DNA of 14,911 nucleotides from Candidatus Scatousia excrementipullorum (GCA_017694215.1 JADIND010000113.1:1-14911); one strand, 5' to 3'; shown: positions 1-8,107, counted from the first letter of the stretch. The notes: generated by a model from the letters alone, not told the origin. Made by a program: numbers and translations.

Positions 1-416
1 GTGTTGAGATTTCGGAAAGAATGATTGAACGAGAAGCGAATTCACTTCTTGCAGATTACAAAAACAGACTTTCCGCTCAGGGAATCAACTGGGAATCTGT
101 TTTAAAATCACAGGAAGGCGGAGAACATGACATCATGAAAACTATCCGCGAAGATGCCGCATTGAGAATTAAAAACTCTCTGGTTATTGATAAAATTGCT
201 AAAGAAGAAGGCATAAAATTAACTCCTGCCGATATTGATAACAAATTCCAGGAACTTGCTACAGCCTACAGAATTTCTCCTCAAGAAATAATGAAATCTA
301 TCAGCAAAAATCCTGAAATTATAAGTTCATTATCTCAACAGGCAGTAAACGATAAAGTAAGAGCTTTCCTCACGGAAAACAACAAAATCGAATATAAGCT
401 TGTAGAAAGCAAATAA
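1..416 (+). CDS. tig: Trigger factor, C-terminal part (5' end outside window)
   Basis: This is the last 138 or so residues of trigger factor, the ribosome-associated chaperone and peptidyl-prolyl isomerase that meets nascent chains at the tunnel exit. The reading frame is open from base 3 (codons V-E-I-S-E-R before the first ATG at 21), so the ATG at 21 is internal and the gene is cut by the window edge. What is visible is the all-helical C-terminal substrate-binding domain: the segment around MIEREANSLL, the central VIDKIAKEEGIKLTPADIDN stretch, and the closing VNDKVRAFLTENNKI typical of the family. The ribosome-binding and FKBP-like domains lie off the left edge. clpP follows after 53 bases and clpX after that, the classic tig-clpP-clpX order, supporting the call. 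Identification is from recalled family sequence, not a search. Confidence 0.93.
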   Translation, partial: VEISERMIEREANSLLADYKNRLSAQGINWESVLKSQEGGEHDIMKTIREDAALRIKNSLVIDKIAKEEGIKLTPADIDNKFQELATAYRISPQEIMKSISKNPEIISSLSQQAVNDKVRAFLTENNKIEYKLVESK

Positions 417-417
417 T

Positions 418-445
418 TTGAATACATAATAATTAAAGATATAAT
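418..445 (+). promoter_or_regulatory. Candidate clpP(X) promoter
   Basis: A TTGAAT -35 (418-423) and a perfect TATAAT -10 (440-445) are separated by 16 bases, just after the tig stop. Transcription would start near 452, giving a leader of about 18 bases that still contains the purine-rich Shine-Dalgarno before clpP. This would let clpPX be expressed apart from tig. No CIRCE or CtsR-like repeat was seen next to it. Confidence 0.5.
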
Positions 446-469
446 GAAAGAAGAAAGGGAATTAAAATC

Positions 470-1060
470 ATGAGTTTTGTACCTGTAGTAATAGAACAAT
501 CAAGCAGAGGCGAACGTTCTTTTGATATCTTTTCAAGATTATTAAGAGAAAGAATCATATTTTTAGGAACACCTATTGATGATATGGTAGCCAATCTTGT
601 TGTAGCCCAGTTGTTATTATTAGACAGCGAAAACCCTGAAAAGGATATTATGTTATACATAAACAGCCCGGGAGGTTCTGTTACGGCAGGTTTTGCAATC
701 TATGATACAATGCAGCACATAAGAGCGGATGTATCAACAATTTGTCTTGGTCAGGCCGCTTCTATGGGTGCATTTCTTTTATCATCAGGTGCAAAAGGTA
801 AGAGAATGGCTCTTCCTCACTCTCGTGTTTTAATTCACCAGCCTTTAGGCGGAGCTCAAGGTCAGGCTACGGATATTGAAATTCAGGCAGCAGAAATCAT
901 CCGAATTAAAAAGGCACTGAATGAAATTCTTGCTTCAAATACAGGTCAGTCTATCAAAAAAATTGAAAAGGATACAGACAGAGATTACATCATGACACCG
1001 ACCGAAGCTCTTGAGTACGGAATGATTGATAAAGTAGTATCAAGAGATGCTATTAAGTAA
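470..1060 (+). CDS. clpP: ATP-dependent Clp protease proteolytic subunit ClpP
   Basis: ClpP is the serine peptidase of the cytoplasmic Clp protease; two heptameric rings form a chamber into which ClpX (next gene) feeds unfolded substrates. The 196-residue product is full family length. The catalytic triad is intact: Ser98 in GQAASMGA, His123 in LIHQPLGG and Asp172 in DRDYIMTP. The oxyanion-loop NSPGGSVTAG is at 65-74 and the N-terminal VPVVIEQSSRGERSFDI matches the mature N-terminal axial-loop region, so little or no propeptide is expected. The ATG at 470 is chosen because an AGAAAGGGA Shine-Dalgarno lies about 9 bases upstream. clpX starts 34 bases downstream, consistent with a clpPX operon. 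Nothing unusual was seen in the sequence. Confidence 0.97.
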   Translation: MSFVPVVIEQSSRGERSFDIFSRLLRERIIFLGTPIDDMVANLVVAQLLLLDSENPEKDIMLYINSPGGSVTAGFAIYDTMQHIRADVSTICLGQAASMGAFLLSSGAKGKRMALPHSRVLIHQPLGGAQGQATDIEIQAAEIIRIKKALNEILASNTGQSIKKIEKDTDRDYIMTPTEALEYGMIDKVVSRDAIK

Positions 1061-1094
1061 AATTCAGGCAGGAAATCTACGGAAAGGATAAAAA

Positions 1095-2402
1095 ATGCCA
1101 AAACATGACGACAGCAGATTAAAATGTTCTTTTTGCGGCAAATCGCAGGATCAGGTTAAAAAGCTTATTGCAGGACCGGAAGTTTATATATGCGATGAGT
1201 GCGTAGAACTTTGCAACGAAATTCTTGATGAAGAATTTTTTGAAAACAAAGAAAAAGAAGGTGAAAATGCTGAAGATAAAAAAGCGGAAAAACCGATTCC
1301 GAAACCTCATGAAATAAAGGCATACCTTGATGAATACATTATCGGTCAGGACGATGCAAAGAAAGTTCTGGCAGTTGCTGTTTACAATCACTACAAAAGG
1401 TTGAAACACAATAAAACGGCTGATTTGAAAAATAACGTTGAAATACAGAAATCAAACATTCTGCTTGTCGGTCCGACCGGTTCCGGAAAAACGTTACTTG
1501 CTCAAACGTTAGCCAAAATGCTGGATGTACCGTTTGCTGTAGCAGATGCAACAACATTAACAGAAGCAGGTTACGTCGGAGACGATGTTGAAAATATTCT
1601 TCTCCGTCTGTATCAGAATGCTGATTTTGATTCTTCTAAAGCTGAACGCGGAATTATTTATATTGATGAAATTGATAAAATTTCGAGAAAATCAGAAAAT
1701 ACATCAATTACAAGAGATGTATCCGGAGAAGGTGTTCAGCAGGCACTTTTGAAAATGATAGAAGGAACTGTTGCACATGTACCTCCGCAGGGCGGCAGAA
1801 AACATCCGCATCAGGAATTTATTGAAGTTGATACTTCAAATATCCTGTTTATTGTCGGCGGTGCGTTTGTCGGATTGGAAAAAATCATAGAAAGACGAGT
1901 TCAGGTTGGTTCAACTGTCGGATTCGGAGCCAAAGCTCCTATGTCACAGGCTGAAAAAGAAGCTAATGCAGCAAAACTATTGAAAAAATTACAACCTGAA
2001 GATTTGATGAAATTTGGTCTTATACCGGAATTTATCGGTCGTATTCCAACTTATGCGGTTCTTGACCCGTTAAATGAAAAAACATTAAAAATGATTTTAA
2101 CGGAACCGAAAAACGCAATTCTGAAACAGTATAAATGCTTGCTTGAAATGGACGGGGTTGAGTTGGAATTTGAACCGGAAGCAGTTGATTTAATTGCTCA
2201 GGAAGCCTTAAAAAGAAACACCGGAGCAAGAGCTTTACGTTCTATTGTTGAAGAAATTATGCTGGATATTATGTATGATGTTCCGTCAAAAGAAAATAAA
2301 GAAAAATTTGTTATTACTGCAGATATGGTAAAAAACAGAAATTCTGCAGAATTAATAAAATTACCTACAAAAAACGACGGTAACAAAGAAATAACAGCAT
2401 AA
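1095..2402 (+). CDS. clpX: ATP-dependent Clp protease ATP-binding subunit ClpX
   Basis: ClpX is the hexameric AAA+ unfoldase that recognises tagged substrates and threads them into ClpP. The 435-residue product shows, in order: an N-terminal zinc-binding domain with Cys11, Cys14, Cys33 and Cys36; a charged linker (about 45-70); Walker A GPTGSGKT at 126-133; the pore loop GYVGDD at 159-164; Walker B IIYIDEID at 187-194; the conserved RKHPHQEF region near 235-242; and a sensor-2 NTGARALR near the C-terminus. The ClpP-docking loop, normally IGF, reads VGF (275-277), a conservative change. The start has a GGAAAGGA Shine-Dalgarno 5 to 8 bases upstream. The gene follows clpP by 34 bases and precedes polA by 42, with no terminator seen between clpX and polA. 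Confidence 0.97.
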   Translation: MPKHDDSRLKCSFCGKSQDQVKKLIAGPEVYICDECVELCNEILDEEFFENKEKEGENAEDKKAEKPIPKPHEIKAYLDEYIIGQDDAKKVLAVAVYNHYKRLKHNKTADLKNNVEIQKSNILLVGPTGSGKTLLAQTLAKMLDVPFAVADATTLTEAGYVGDDVENILLRLYQNADFDSSKAERGIIYIDEIDKISRKSENTSITRDVSGEGVQQALLKMIEGTVAHVPPQGGRKHPHQEFIEVDTSNILFIVGGAFVGLEKIIERRVQVGSTVGFGAKAPMSQAEKEANAAKLLKKLQPEDLMKFGLIPEFIGRIPTYAVLDPLNEKTLKMILTEPKNAILKQYKCLLEMDGVELEFEPEAVDLIAQEALKRNTGARALRSIVEEIMLDIMYDVPSKENKEKFVITADMVKNRNSAELIKLPTKNDGNKEITA

Positions 2403-2444
2403 TAAAATAACGTTAAAGCACTTTAATATTTAGGATTTTGGGAT

Positions 2445-5303
2445 ATGGAAAACGGGAAAACGTTAATATTAATAGACGGACATGCACTTGCATTTCGCCA
2501 GTATTATGCACTTGAGAGAACCAATATGAAAACAACAAACGGTACTCCAACCTGGGCGGTTTTTGGTTTTTTCAAAGCAATATTTGACCTGCTGAAAAAT
2601 CCTGAGTTAAAGGCCGATGCGATTGCGGTTGCTTTTGATGTAAGCCACAATACTTTCAGGACGGAAAAATACGAAGATTACAAAAGCAACCGAGTTGCGA
2701 TGCCTGATCCGATGCGTGTGCAAATGGATATTATTTATGATGGTCTGAAAGCCTTCAATATTCCTATTTATACAAAAGAAGGGTTTGAAGCCGATGACGT
2801 TATAGGAACAATTTCAAAAGAAGCATGCGAACTTGGGCATAGAGTGTTAATATTAACAGGAGATCAGGATGCTTTTCAGCTGGTAGACCCGGAGGGATGC
2901 ATAAAGGTAATTATCCCGGGGAAAGGCGAACTTGTAGAATACAACTGGAATAAGATTTATGAAAAACTCGGAGTTTATCCGAACCAGGTAATTGATTACA
3001 AGGCTCTTCGCGGAGATACATCCGATTGTATTCCGGGCATTAAAGGTATTGGAGAAAAAACTGCCCAAAAACTTCTTGACAGGTACAAAACTCTTGATGA
3101 AGTATTAAAACACTGCGAAGAAATTCCGGAAAAAGCTGTACGAGAAAGAGTGTGCAACGGAAAAGATGATGCTGAATTAAGCAGATTTCTTGCAACAATA
3201 GTAAGGGATCTGGATATTAATTTTGATTTTGAAAATACCGTTGTAGAACTTCCTGATATAGCAAAAGTGACAGAATTTTTGACTAAAATGCAATTCTACA
3301 GCTTTATAAAAAATATAAATGAAATTCTGAATTCCTTTAACAAAAATAATACAGCAGAATTTCCGTCAGAGATTTCCGCATCAAACAATAATACTGCAGA
3401 CGGACAACTTCAGCTGTTTTCTCAAGCTGTAAGTGCAGAAATTAATAAAAAAGAAGCAGAATATTCCAAACACCTGATTACGGATAGCCAGGACTTTGAT
3501 ATATTAATAAAAAAAATAAAAACATATCCTGCAATTAGCATTGAAATAAAAGCTGATATAAAAAGCGTTATTTCAAATATTATTACAGGAATAGGAATTG
3601 CTCTAAACAAAGATTTTAAATACGAAAATAACACCTTAACAGCAGAAGATAAAGAAAAGAGCGAGGCCTATTATATCCCGCTAATCAACACATCACTTAC
3701 TCAAAAATTACCGACCGAATATGTTCTTGAGATGCTGAAACCTGTATTTGAAGATGAAAATATCAAAAAAACATGCTATGATTGTAAAAACATATATAAT
3801 ATATTAAGACCGCACGGAATTCAGCTTAAAGGTATTCAATTTGATATAATGCTGGCAAGCTACATTAAAAATCCGTCCCGCAACCATGAACTTCAGGTTC
3901 AATCAATAGAACACATCTCACATGCAATATGTGAATATGCACCTTATGAAAAAAACAAGAAGAAACAAATAAAGATTCAAGATGCTCCTATTGAAAATGT
4001 ACTGAATTATGTGACAGATGAAATTGCCACAATTACGGATTTAACAAAATTCTGGATTAAAGAACTGGATAAAGACGAAACAAGAATTCTGTATGAAATA
4101 GAAATTCCGCTTGCAAAAGTTCTTTCCGAAATGGAATATAACGGAGTATCAATAGATGTCGAATACTTACGCAAACTTTCAAACAATATGACAAATACAC
4201 TGCACAAACTTGAGAGAAGAATTTACGACCTTGCAGACTGTGGCTTTAATATTAATTCACCTAAGCAGGTCGGTGAAATATTATTTGATAAACTGGGCTT
4301 AAAAAGCAAGAAAAAAAGAGGAAGAGCTCAATACTCAACAAGTGCAGAAGTGCTGGAAGAACTTGCACCTGATTATGAAATTGCAAGACAACTACTGGAT
4401 TACAGAAAATATGCGAAATTAAAATCCACATACACGGATGCACTTCCGGCACTTATTGATACTGATGGAAGAATTCATACAACCTACAACCAGACCATCA
4501 CTGCAACCGGCAGACTCTCATCGTCAAACCCGAACTTACAGAATATACCTGTCAGAACGGAAGAAGGAAGTAAACTTCGTGCTGCATTTGTACCTGAGAA
4601 TAAACACAAATCTGTTATACTATCAGCGGATTATTCCCAGATTGAATTACGACTTCTTGCACATATATCAGAAGACAAACATCTTATTGAAGCTTTTAAA
4701 TCCGGAACAGACGTACATACGCTTACAGCATCAAAAGTATTTGAAGTACCGCTGGAAGAAGTTACAAAAGAAATGAGATACAAAGCAAAAGCCGTAAATT
4801 TTGGAATTATTTACGGACAAAGCAAATATGGTCTGGCAAAAGCACTCGGGATTTCAAACAGTGAAGCAGAACAGTTTATTGACAAATATTTTGCAACATA
4901 CCCGAAAATCAAAGCATATATGGAAGCAACAGTAAAGCAAGCTGAAATAGACGGTTTTGTTGAGACAATATTCGGCAGAAAAAGATATCTTAAAGATGAA
5001 CTCGAAAGTCCTAACAATATGATTAGAGAATTCGCTAAAAGAGCGGCAATAAATCAACCTATGCAGGGAACAGCTGCAGATTTAATTAAAATTGCAATGA
5101 TTGATTTTGCACAAAAATTAAAAGAAAACAATCTTAAATCAAAATTAATTTTGCAGGTTCACGATGAACTTGTGGTAGAAACATTAAAAGAAGAACTTGA
5201 TACGGTAAAAAAGCTTGTAAAAAAATCAATGGAATTAAACCAGCCGCTGCGGGTTCCTCTTGTGGTAGATATAAGTACAGGTGACACATGGAAAGAATCT
5301 TAA
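2445..5303 (+). CDS. polA: DNA polymerase I, with apparently inactive 3'-5' exonuclease domain
   Basis: Pol I fills gaps and removes RNA primers during replication and excision repair. The 952-residue product has three domains. The 5'-3' flap nuclease (about 1-290) keeps GFEADDVIG (113-121), LTGDQDAFQLV (137-147) and ALRGDTSDCIPGIKGIGEKT (187-206). The middle domain (about 340-535) has the 3'-5' exonuclease fold, including FDIMLASYIKNP, but aligned to E. coli its metal ligands are altered: Asp355 and Glu357 become Glu367 and Lys369, Asp424 becomes Ile450, Asp501 becomes Glu526. The polymerase domain is intact: motif A Asp729 in DYSQIELR, O helix Arg778, Lys782, Phe786, Tyr790, and motif C QVHDELVVE with Asp907. 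Loss of proofreading is inference from these residues; Bacillus-type Pol I enzymes show the same kind of loss. The start has an AGGA site 9 bases upstream. The last 16 bases overlap the next gene. Confidence 0.96.
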   Translation: MENGKTLILIDGHALAFRQYYALERTNMKTTNGTPTWAVFGFFKAIFDLLKNPELKADAIAVAFDVSHNTFRTEKYEDYKSNRVAMPDPMRVQMDIIYDGLKAFNIPIYTKEGFEADDVIGTISKEACELGHRVLILTGDQDAFQLVDPEGCIKVIIPGKGELVEYNWNKIYEKLGVYPNQVIDYKALRGDTSDCIPGIKGIGEKTAQKLLDRYKTLDEVLKHCEEIPEKAVRERVCNGKDDAELSRFLATIVRDLDINFDFENTVVELPDIAKVTEFLTKMQFYSFIKNINEILNSFNKNNTAEFPSEISASNNNTADGQLQLFSQAVSAEINKKEAEYSKHLITDSQDFDILIKKIKTYPAISIEIKADIKSVISNIITGIGIALNKDFKYENNTLTAEDKEKSEAYYIPLINTSLTQKLPTEYVLEMLKPVFEDENIKKTCYDCKNIYNILRPHGIQLKGIQFDIMLASYIKNPSRNHELQVQSIEHISHAICEYAPYEKNKKKQIKIQDAPIENVLNYVTDEIATITDLTKFWIKELDKDETRILYEIEIPLAKVLSEMEYNGVSIDVEYLRKLSNNMTNTLHKLERRIYDLADCGFNINSPKQVGEILFDKLGLKSKKKRGRAQYSTSAEVLEELAPDYEIARQLLDYRKYAKLKSTYTDALPALIDTDGRIHTTYNQTITATGRLSSSNPNLQNIPVRTEEGSKLRAAFVPENKHKSVILSADYSQIELRLLAHISEDKHLIEAFKSGTDVHTLTASKVFEVPLEEVTKEMRYKAKAVNFGIIYGQSKYGLAKALGISNSEAEQFIDKYFATYPKIKAYMEATVKQAEIDGFVETIFGRKRYLKDELESPNNMIREFAKRAAINQPMQGTAADLIKIAMIDFAQKLKENNLKSKLILQVHDELVVETLKEELDTVKKLVKKSMELNQPLRVPLVVDISTGDTWKES

Positions 5304-5743
5304 AAAATATAAAGTATTTACTTTTATTTGGCTGCATATCAATACTGCCAGCGTCAGTGAATGGAGAAGAAATTTATTCACCTCAGCCGCAAATTTTTGA
5401 GCCGTCTATTTCCACACTCGTCACTCCGCAGAACATGGCATTTGATGATTGCACAAAAGAATACAACATGAATCAGGAAAAATTATATTACCTTACAATA
5501 GCTGCCATAAACGAAAACCGTTTTGAAATTGAAGAATTGCAGTCAAAAACCGGATATATCTTGTTTAAAGCCGTTAACAAAGAATTTCTTGCAACTGTAG
5601 TAAAACTCGGAGTCAACAAAAGTATGCTGAAAATTACACCTACAAATAACAATTACTACTTTGCTCCGGGAATAGTACTGAATATTTTTAAATATATAGA
5701 CCTGAATTTAAATGAAAATATTACCCCGATAAAAAAAATATAG
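5288..5743 (+). CDS. Small secreted protein of unknown function
   Basis: I do not recognise this 151-residue protein. Its N-terminus has a basic stretch (MERILKNIK) and a hydrophobic core (about 10-22, YLLLFGCISILPA) followed by a polar SVNGEE region, reading as a Sec signal peptide with cleavage near residue 26. The rest is a small soluble domain with a Tyr/Asn-rich centre (NMNQEKLYYLTIAAINENRF) and alternating hydrophobic segments suggesting beta structure. Cys16 sits in LFGC, only loosely like a lipobox, and the hydrophobic stretch continues past it, so a lipoprotein is less likely. The gene starts inside polA, overlapping it by 16 bases, with AGGTGA as Shine-Dalgarno within the polA 3' end, so it is probably translated from the polA transcript. 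Its stop abuts the stop of convergent tlyA with no base between. The signal peptide and good start argue for a real gene. Confidence 0.8.
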   Translation: MERILKNIKYLLLFGCISILPASVNGEEIYSPQPQIFEPSISTLVTPQNMAFDDCTKEYNMNQEKLYYLTIAAINENRFEIEELQSKTGYILFKAVNKEFLATVVKLGVNKSMLKITPTNNNYYFAPGIVLNIFKYIDLNLNENITPIKKI

Positions 5744-6559
5744 TTAATTATTTAACACTCTAAATGCCTCTTCTACAGTATTTTTGATATCAAGTTCTAT
5801 ATTATCCTCTTTATGGCTTGATAACCAGCACAGGTATTCAATATTACCGGAAGGTCCTTTGATAGAAGAATATGTAAGCCCTTTTATCCCGTATCCGATA
5901 GAAGAAGCAAAATTTAATACATTTTCAATAACTTCTTCATGGGTAAATTTATTTCTAACAACACCGCCTTTTTCTACCTTATCCTTTCCTGCCTCAAACT
6001 GTGGTTTTATAAGACAGAGCATTTCGTGAAATTCAGGATTAAGCAAATTTTTCAAATTTCCGAGAACTTTTGTTAAAGAAATAAAAGACAAATCGCTTAC
6101 AAGTAAATCTGCAACTGGCTCTTCTTCTGCATAAATATCGGAAAAGTCACAGATTTTCAAATTAGTTCGCTCTATTGCCTTAACTCTCTTATCAGAGCGG
6201 ATTTTCCAATCAAGCTGCCCGTAACCAACATCAACAGCATAGACAAATTTTGCTCCGTTTTGCAAAAGACAATCAGTAAAACCTCCGGTTGAAGCTCCGG
6301 CATCAAAACAAATCCGCCCGTCAACAGCAACAGGAAATGTATCCAGAGCTTTCTTCAGCTTGAATCCGCCGCGTGAAACAAAAGGCATTGATTTTACCTG
6401 AATATCATATTCTTTATCAGGAGATATTTGAAATCCGGCTTTTGTAATATATTCATCATTAATTTTTACATGCCCTGCAAGAATAGCTGACGATGCTTTA
6501 CTTTTGGTTTCAAAATAACCTAAATCAACAAGATATTTGTCCAATCTTTCTTTTTTCAT
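5744..6559 (-). CDS. tlyA: TlyA-family rRNA (cytidine-2'-O)-methyltransferase
   Basis: TlyA enzymes use S-adenosylmethionine to 2'-O-methylate cytidines of rRNA (23S C1920 and, in some, 16S C1409), affecting subunit joining and capreomycin sensitivity; 'hemolysin' labels for them are historical. The 271 residues match the family's usual length. An S4 RNA-binding domain fills about 3-60 (RLDKYLVDLGYFETKSKAS). The Rossmann methyltransferase domain starts at SRGGFKLKKAL (62-72), with the SAM loop DAGASTGGFTDCL at 86-98 and DVGYGQLDW at 110-118. Likely catalytic residues are Lys67 (or 69), Asp156 in SDLSFISL, Lys185 in LIKPQFEAGK and Glu241 in GPSGNIEYL. The ATG overlaps the tatD stop as ATGA (6556-6559), so translation is coupled to tatD. 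Whether it modifies one or both rRNA sites cannot be told from the sequence. Confidence 0.95.
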   Translation of the reverse strand: MKKERLDKYLVDLGYFETKSKASSAILAGHVKINDEYITKAGFQISPDKEYDIQVKSMPFVSRGGFKLKKALDTFPVAVDGRICFDAGASTGGFTDCLLQNGAKFVYAVDVGYGQLDWKIRSDKRVKAIERTNLKICDFSDIYAEEEPVADLLVSDLSFISLTKVLGNLKNLLNPEFHEMLCLIKPQFEAGKDKVEKGGVVRNKFTHEEVIENVLNFASSIGYGIKGLTYSSIKGPSGNIEYLCWLSSHKEDNIELDIKNTVEEAFRVLNN

Positions 6560-7326
6560 AATGCGAACACCTTTCGGGCATTTTCTGATGTTACGCCAGC
6601 AAGTTCTTCAAAGCTAATTCCACGGAGTTTTGCAATTTCTTCCGCAACAAATCTGACATATGCCGGCTGATTTTGTTTACCGCGGAAAGGAACAGGAGTC
6701 AAATACGGAGCATCCGTTTCCAGCAGTAATCTGTCAAGGGGTATCTCAACGGCAACCTCTTTCATTTTAACAGCATTTTTAAAAGTTACGACGCCTCCAA
6801 GAGCAAGATACCAGCCCTCTTTTATACACTCGCGTGCAAACTCGACACTTCCGGAAAAACAGTGCATTACAACTATGGAACTTTTGTTATACTCTTTTAA
6901 AATATCATATGTATCTTTATGAGCTTCTCTATCATGAACACAAATAGGTAAGTGCAGAGAATTTGCAAGTTTTATTTGCTTAATAAAAACTGATTTTTGT
7001 AAATCGTTAAAACTCTTATCCCAATAATAATCCAGTCCTATTTCTCCGATTCCGACAATCTTAGGGGACATGGAATACCGAGAAATTTTATCAATCAGAG
7101 TATCATCCCAATCCTTAACCTCGGATGGATGAACACCGAGCAAACCATAAAGTTCATCATGAGAATTAACAAGATTATAAATTTTATCAATATCACCGGC
7201 AGCAGCACACGGAACAATAATCTTTTCAACACCGTTTTCCTTTGCATTTTTAATTGCTTCATCCGGCGTCATACCTTCAAGCATATCGACATGGGAATGC
7301 GTATCAATCAAATATGTTTCGTTCAT
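6556..7326 (-). CDS. tatD: TatD-family metal-dependent hydrolase (3'-5' DNase)
   Basis: TatD enzymes are cytoplasmic metal-dependent nucleases of the amidohydrolase superfamily, linked to DNA repair and quality control; they are not components of the Tat translocase. The 256-residue product carries the full metal site of the family: His10 and His12 in DTHSHVD, Glu95 in GIGEIGLDYYW, His131 in ICVHDREAH, His155 in VVMHCFSGS and Asp205 in LLETDAPYLTP. Length and motif order are typical, and the C-terminal ENARKVFAL is the usual TatD ending. It is the first gene of a tatD-tlyA pair with a 4-base overlap. The ATG at 7326 has no Shine-Dalgarno; an extended -10 box lies just 6 bases before it, suggesting a leaderless mRNA. 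It is divergent from gatD across 45 bases. Confidence 0.95.
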   Translation of the reverse strand: MNETYLIDTHSHVDMLEGMTPDEAIKNAKENGVEKIIVPCAAAGDIDKIYNLVNSHDELYGLLGVHPSEVKDWDDTLIDKISRYSMSPKIVGIGEIGLDYYWDKSFNDLQKSVFIKQIKLANSLHLPICVHDREAHKDTYDILKEYNKSSIVVMHCFSGSVEFARECIKEGWYLALGGVVTFKNAVKMKEVAVEIPLDRLLLETDAPYLTPVPFRGKQNQPAYVRFVAEEIAKLRGISFEELAGVTSENARKVFAL

Positions 7327-7332
7327 ATAACA

Positions 7333-7341
7333 ATTATACCA
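7333..7341 (-). promoter_or_regulatory. tatD promoter, extended -10
   Basis: On the minus strand bases 7341 to 7333 read TGGTATAAT, an extended -10 element with a consensus hexamer. Only 6 bases separate it from the tatD ATG at 7326, so transcription should start at or within a base or two of the A of the start codon. No good -35 is seen, as expected for a TGn-type promoter. The position its -35 would take overlaps the -10 of the divergent gatD promoter. Confidence 0.6.
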
Positions 7342-7354
7342 CGCAGGAAATTTG

Positions 7355-7363
7355 TGCTATAAT
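7355..7363 (+). promoter_or_regulatory. gatD promoter, extended -10
   Basis: Bases 7355-7363 read TGCTATAAT, an extended -10 with a perfect hexamer. Eight bases separate it from the gatD ATG at 7372, so the mRNA would have a leader of zero to about two bases. No convincing -35 or Shine-Dalgarno is present. It faces away from the tatD promoter within the same 45-base gap. Confidence 0.6.
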
Positions 7364-7371
7364 CGCTTTAT

Positions 7372-8106
7372 ATGGAAGAAGAGAATCTGAAAATTTCAAT
7401 AGCCCACCTATATCCTGAACTTTTAAACCTTTATGGTGATATTGGCAACATTATTACCCTGAAAAAACGCTGTGAATGGCGTGGAATTGAAGTAGAATTT
7501 GAAGAAATTCATTATGGAGACAAAATAAATGATCATGACCTGTATTTTATCGGTGGCGGACAGGATAAACAACAGGAAGATGTTGCTGATGAACTGTTTA
7601 AAAATAAATGGTTTCTAATGGGAGAAAGAGATAAAGGAGCTGTCTTTTTAGGAATTTGCGGAGGATATCAGCTTTTCGGGCATTATTACCAGCCGCACGA
7701 TAAACCGAAATTAAAAGGTATAAGCCTGATGGACGCTTATACAGTGGCCGGCGATAAAAGATTTATAGGGAATGTTACTGCAAGAACAGACTTTTTAACC
7801 CCTGAAACACTTGTAGGATTTGAAAACCACAGCGGTCTAACATATCTTGAAGGGGAGACCAAACCTCTTGCCAGAATAGAAACTGGTAATGGAAATAACG
7901 GGCAGGACGGATTTGAAGGTGCAAGATACAAAAATGTATTCGGAACCTATCTGCATGGTTCATTTTTACCTAAAAACCCTCATTTTGCGGACTATCTTAT
8001 TGAACTTGCTCTAAAAAAGAGATACGGACAAAATATAGAACTGAAAGAACTTGATGACAAAATCGAAAAACTAACACACAATTCTTTAATAAATAAACCA
8101 TATTAA
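7372..8106 (+). CDS. gatD: GatD-like type 1 glutamine amidotransferase (peptidoglycan lipid II amidation)
   Basis: This 244-residue protein is a CobB/CobQ-type class I glutamine amidotransferase of the GatD group. In Gram-positive bacteria GatD releases ammonia from glutamine for MurT, which amidates D-iso-glutamate of lipid II on the cytoplasmic side of the membrane. Visible features: the N-terminal HLYPELLNLYGDIGNI (12-27), IGGGQDKQQED (60-70), the nucleophile elbow LGICGGYQ with Cys96, and GTYLHGSFLPKNP with His195. Arg130 (GDKR) may correspond to the arginine important in Staphylococcus aureus GatD. The partner murT is not adjacent, which is unusual; upstream is divergent tatD and downstream is mlaE under its own promoter. 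A cobyric-acid-type role is the alternative, but the length and the YGDIGN motif favour GatD. The start lacks a Shine-Dalgarno and appears leaderless. Confidence 0.88.
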   Translation: MEEENLKISIAHLYPELLNLYGDIGNIITLKKRCEWRGIEVEFEEIHYGDKINDHDLYFIGGGQDKQQEDVADELFKNKWFLMGERDKGAVFLGICGGYQLFGHYYQPHDKPKLKGISLMDAYTVAGDKRFIGNVTARTDFLTPETLVGFENHSGLTYLEGETKPLARIETGNGNNGQDGFEGARYKNVFGTYLHGSFLPKNPHFADYLIELALKKRYGQNIELKELDDKIEKLTHNSLINKPY

Positions 8107-8107
8107 A

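Noticed and set aside
433..660. Open frame antisense to the clpP start
   Set aside because: It overlaps conserved clpP codons and the clpP promoter region; no start signals or recognisable protein.
4438..4776. Open frame of 112 codons inside polA on the same strand
   Set aside because: It lies wholly within the conserved polymerase domain of polA in another frame, has no ribosome site and an odd composition; a shadow.
5330..5342. LFGC as a lipobox making the 151-residue protein a lipoprotein
   Set aside because: Phe at the -2 position is atypical and the hydrophobic stretch continues after the Cys, which fits an ordinary signal peptide better.
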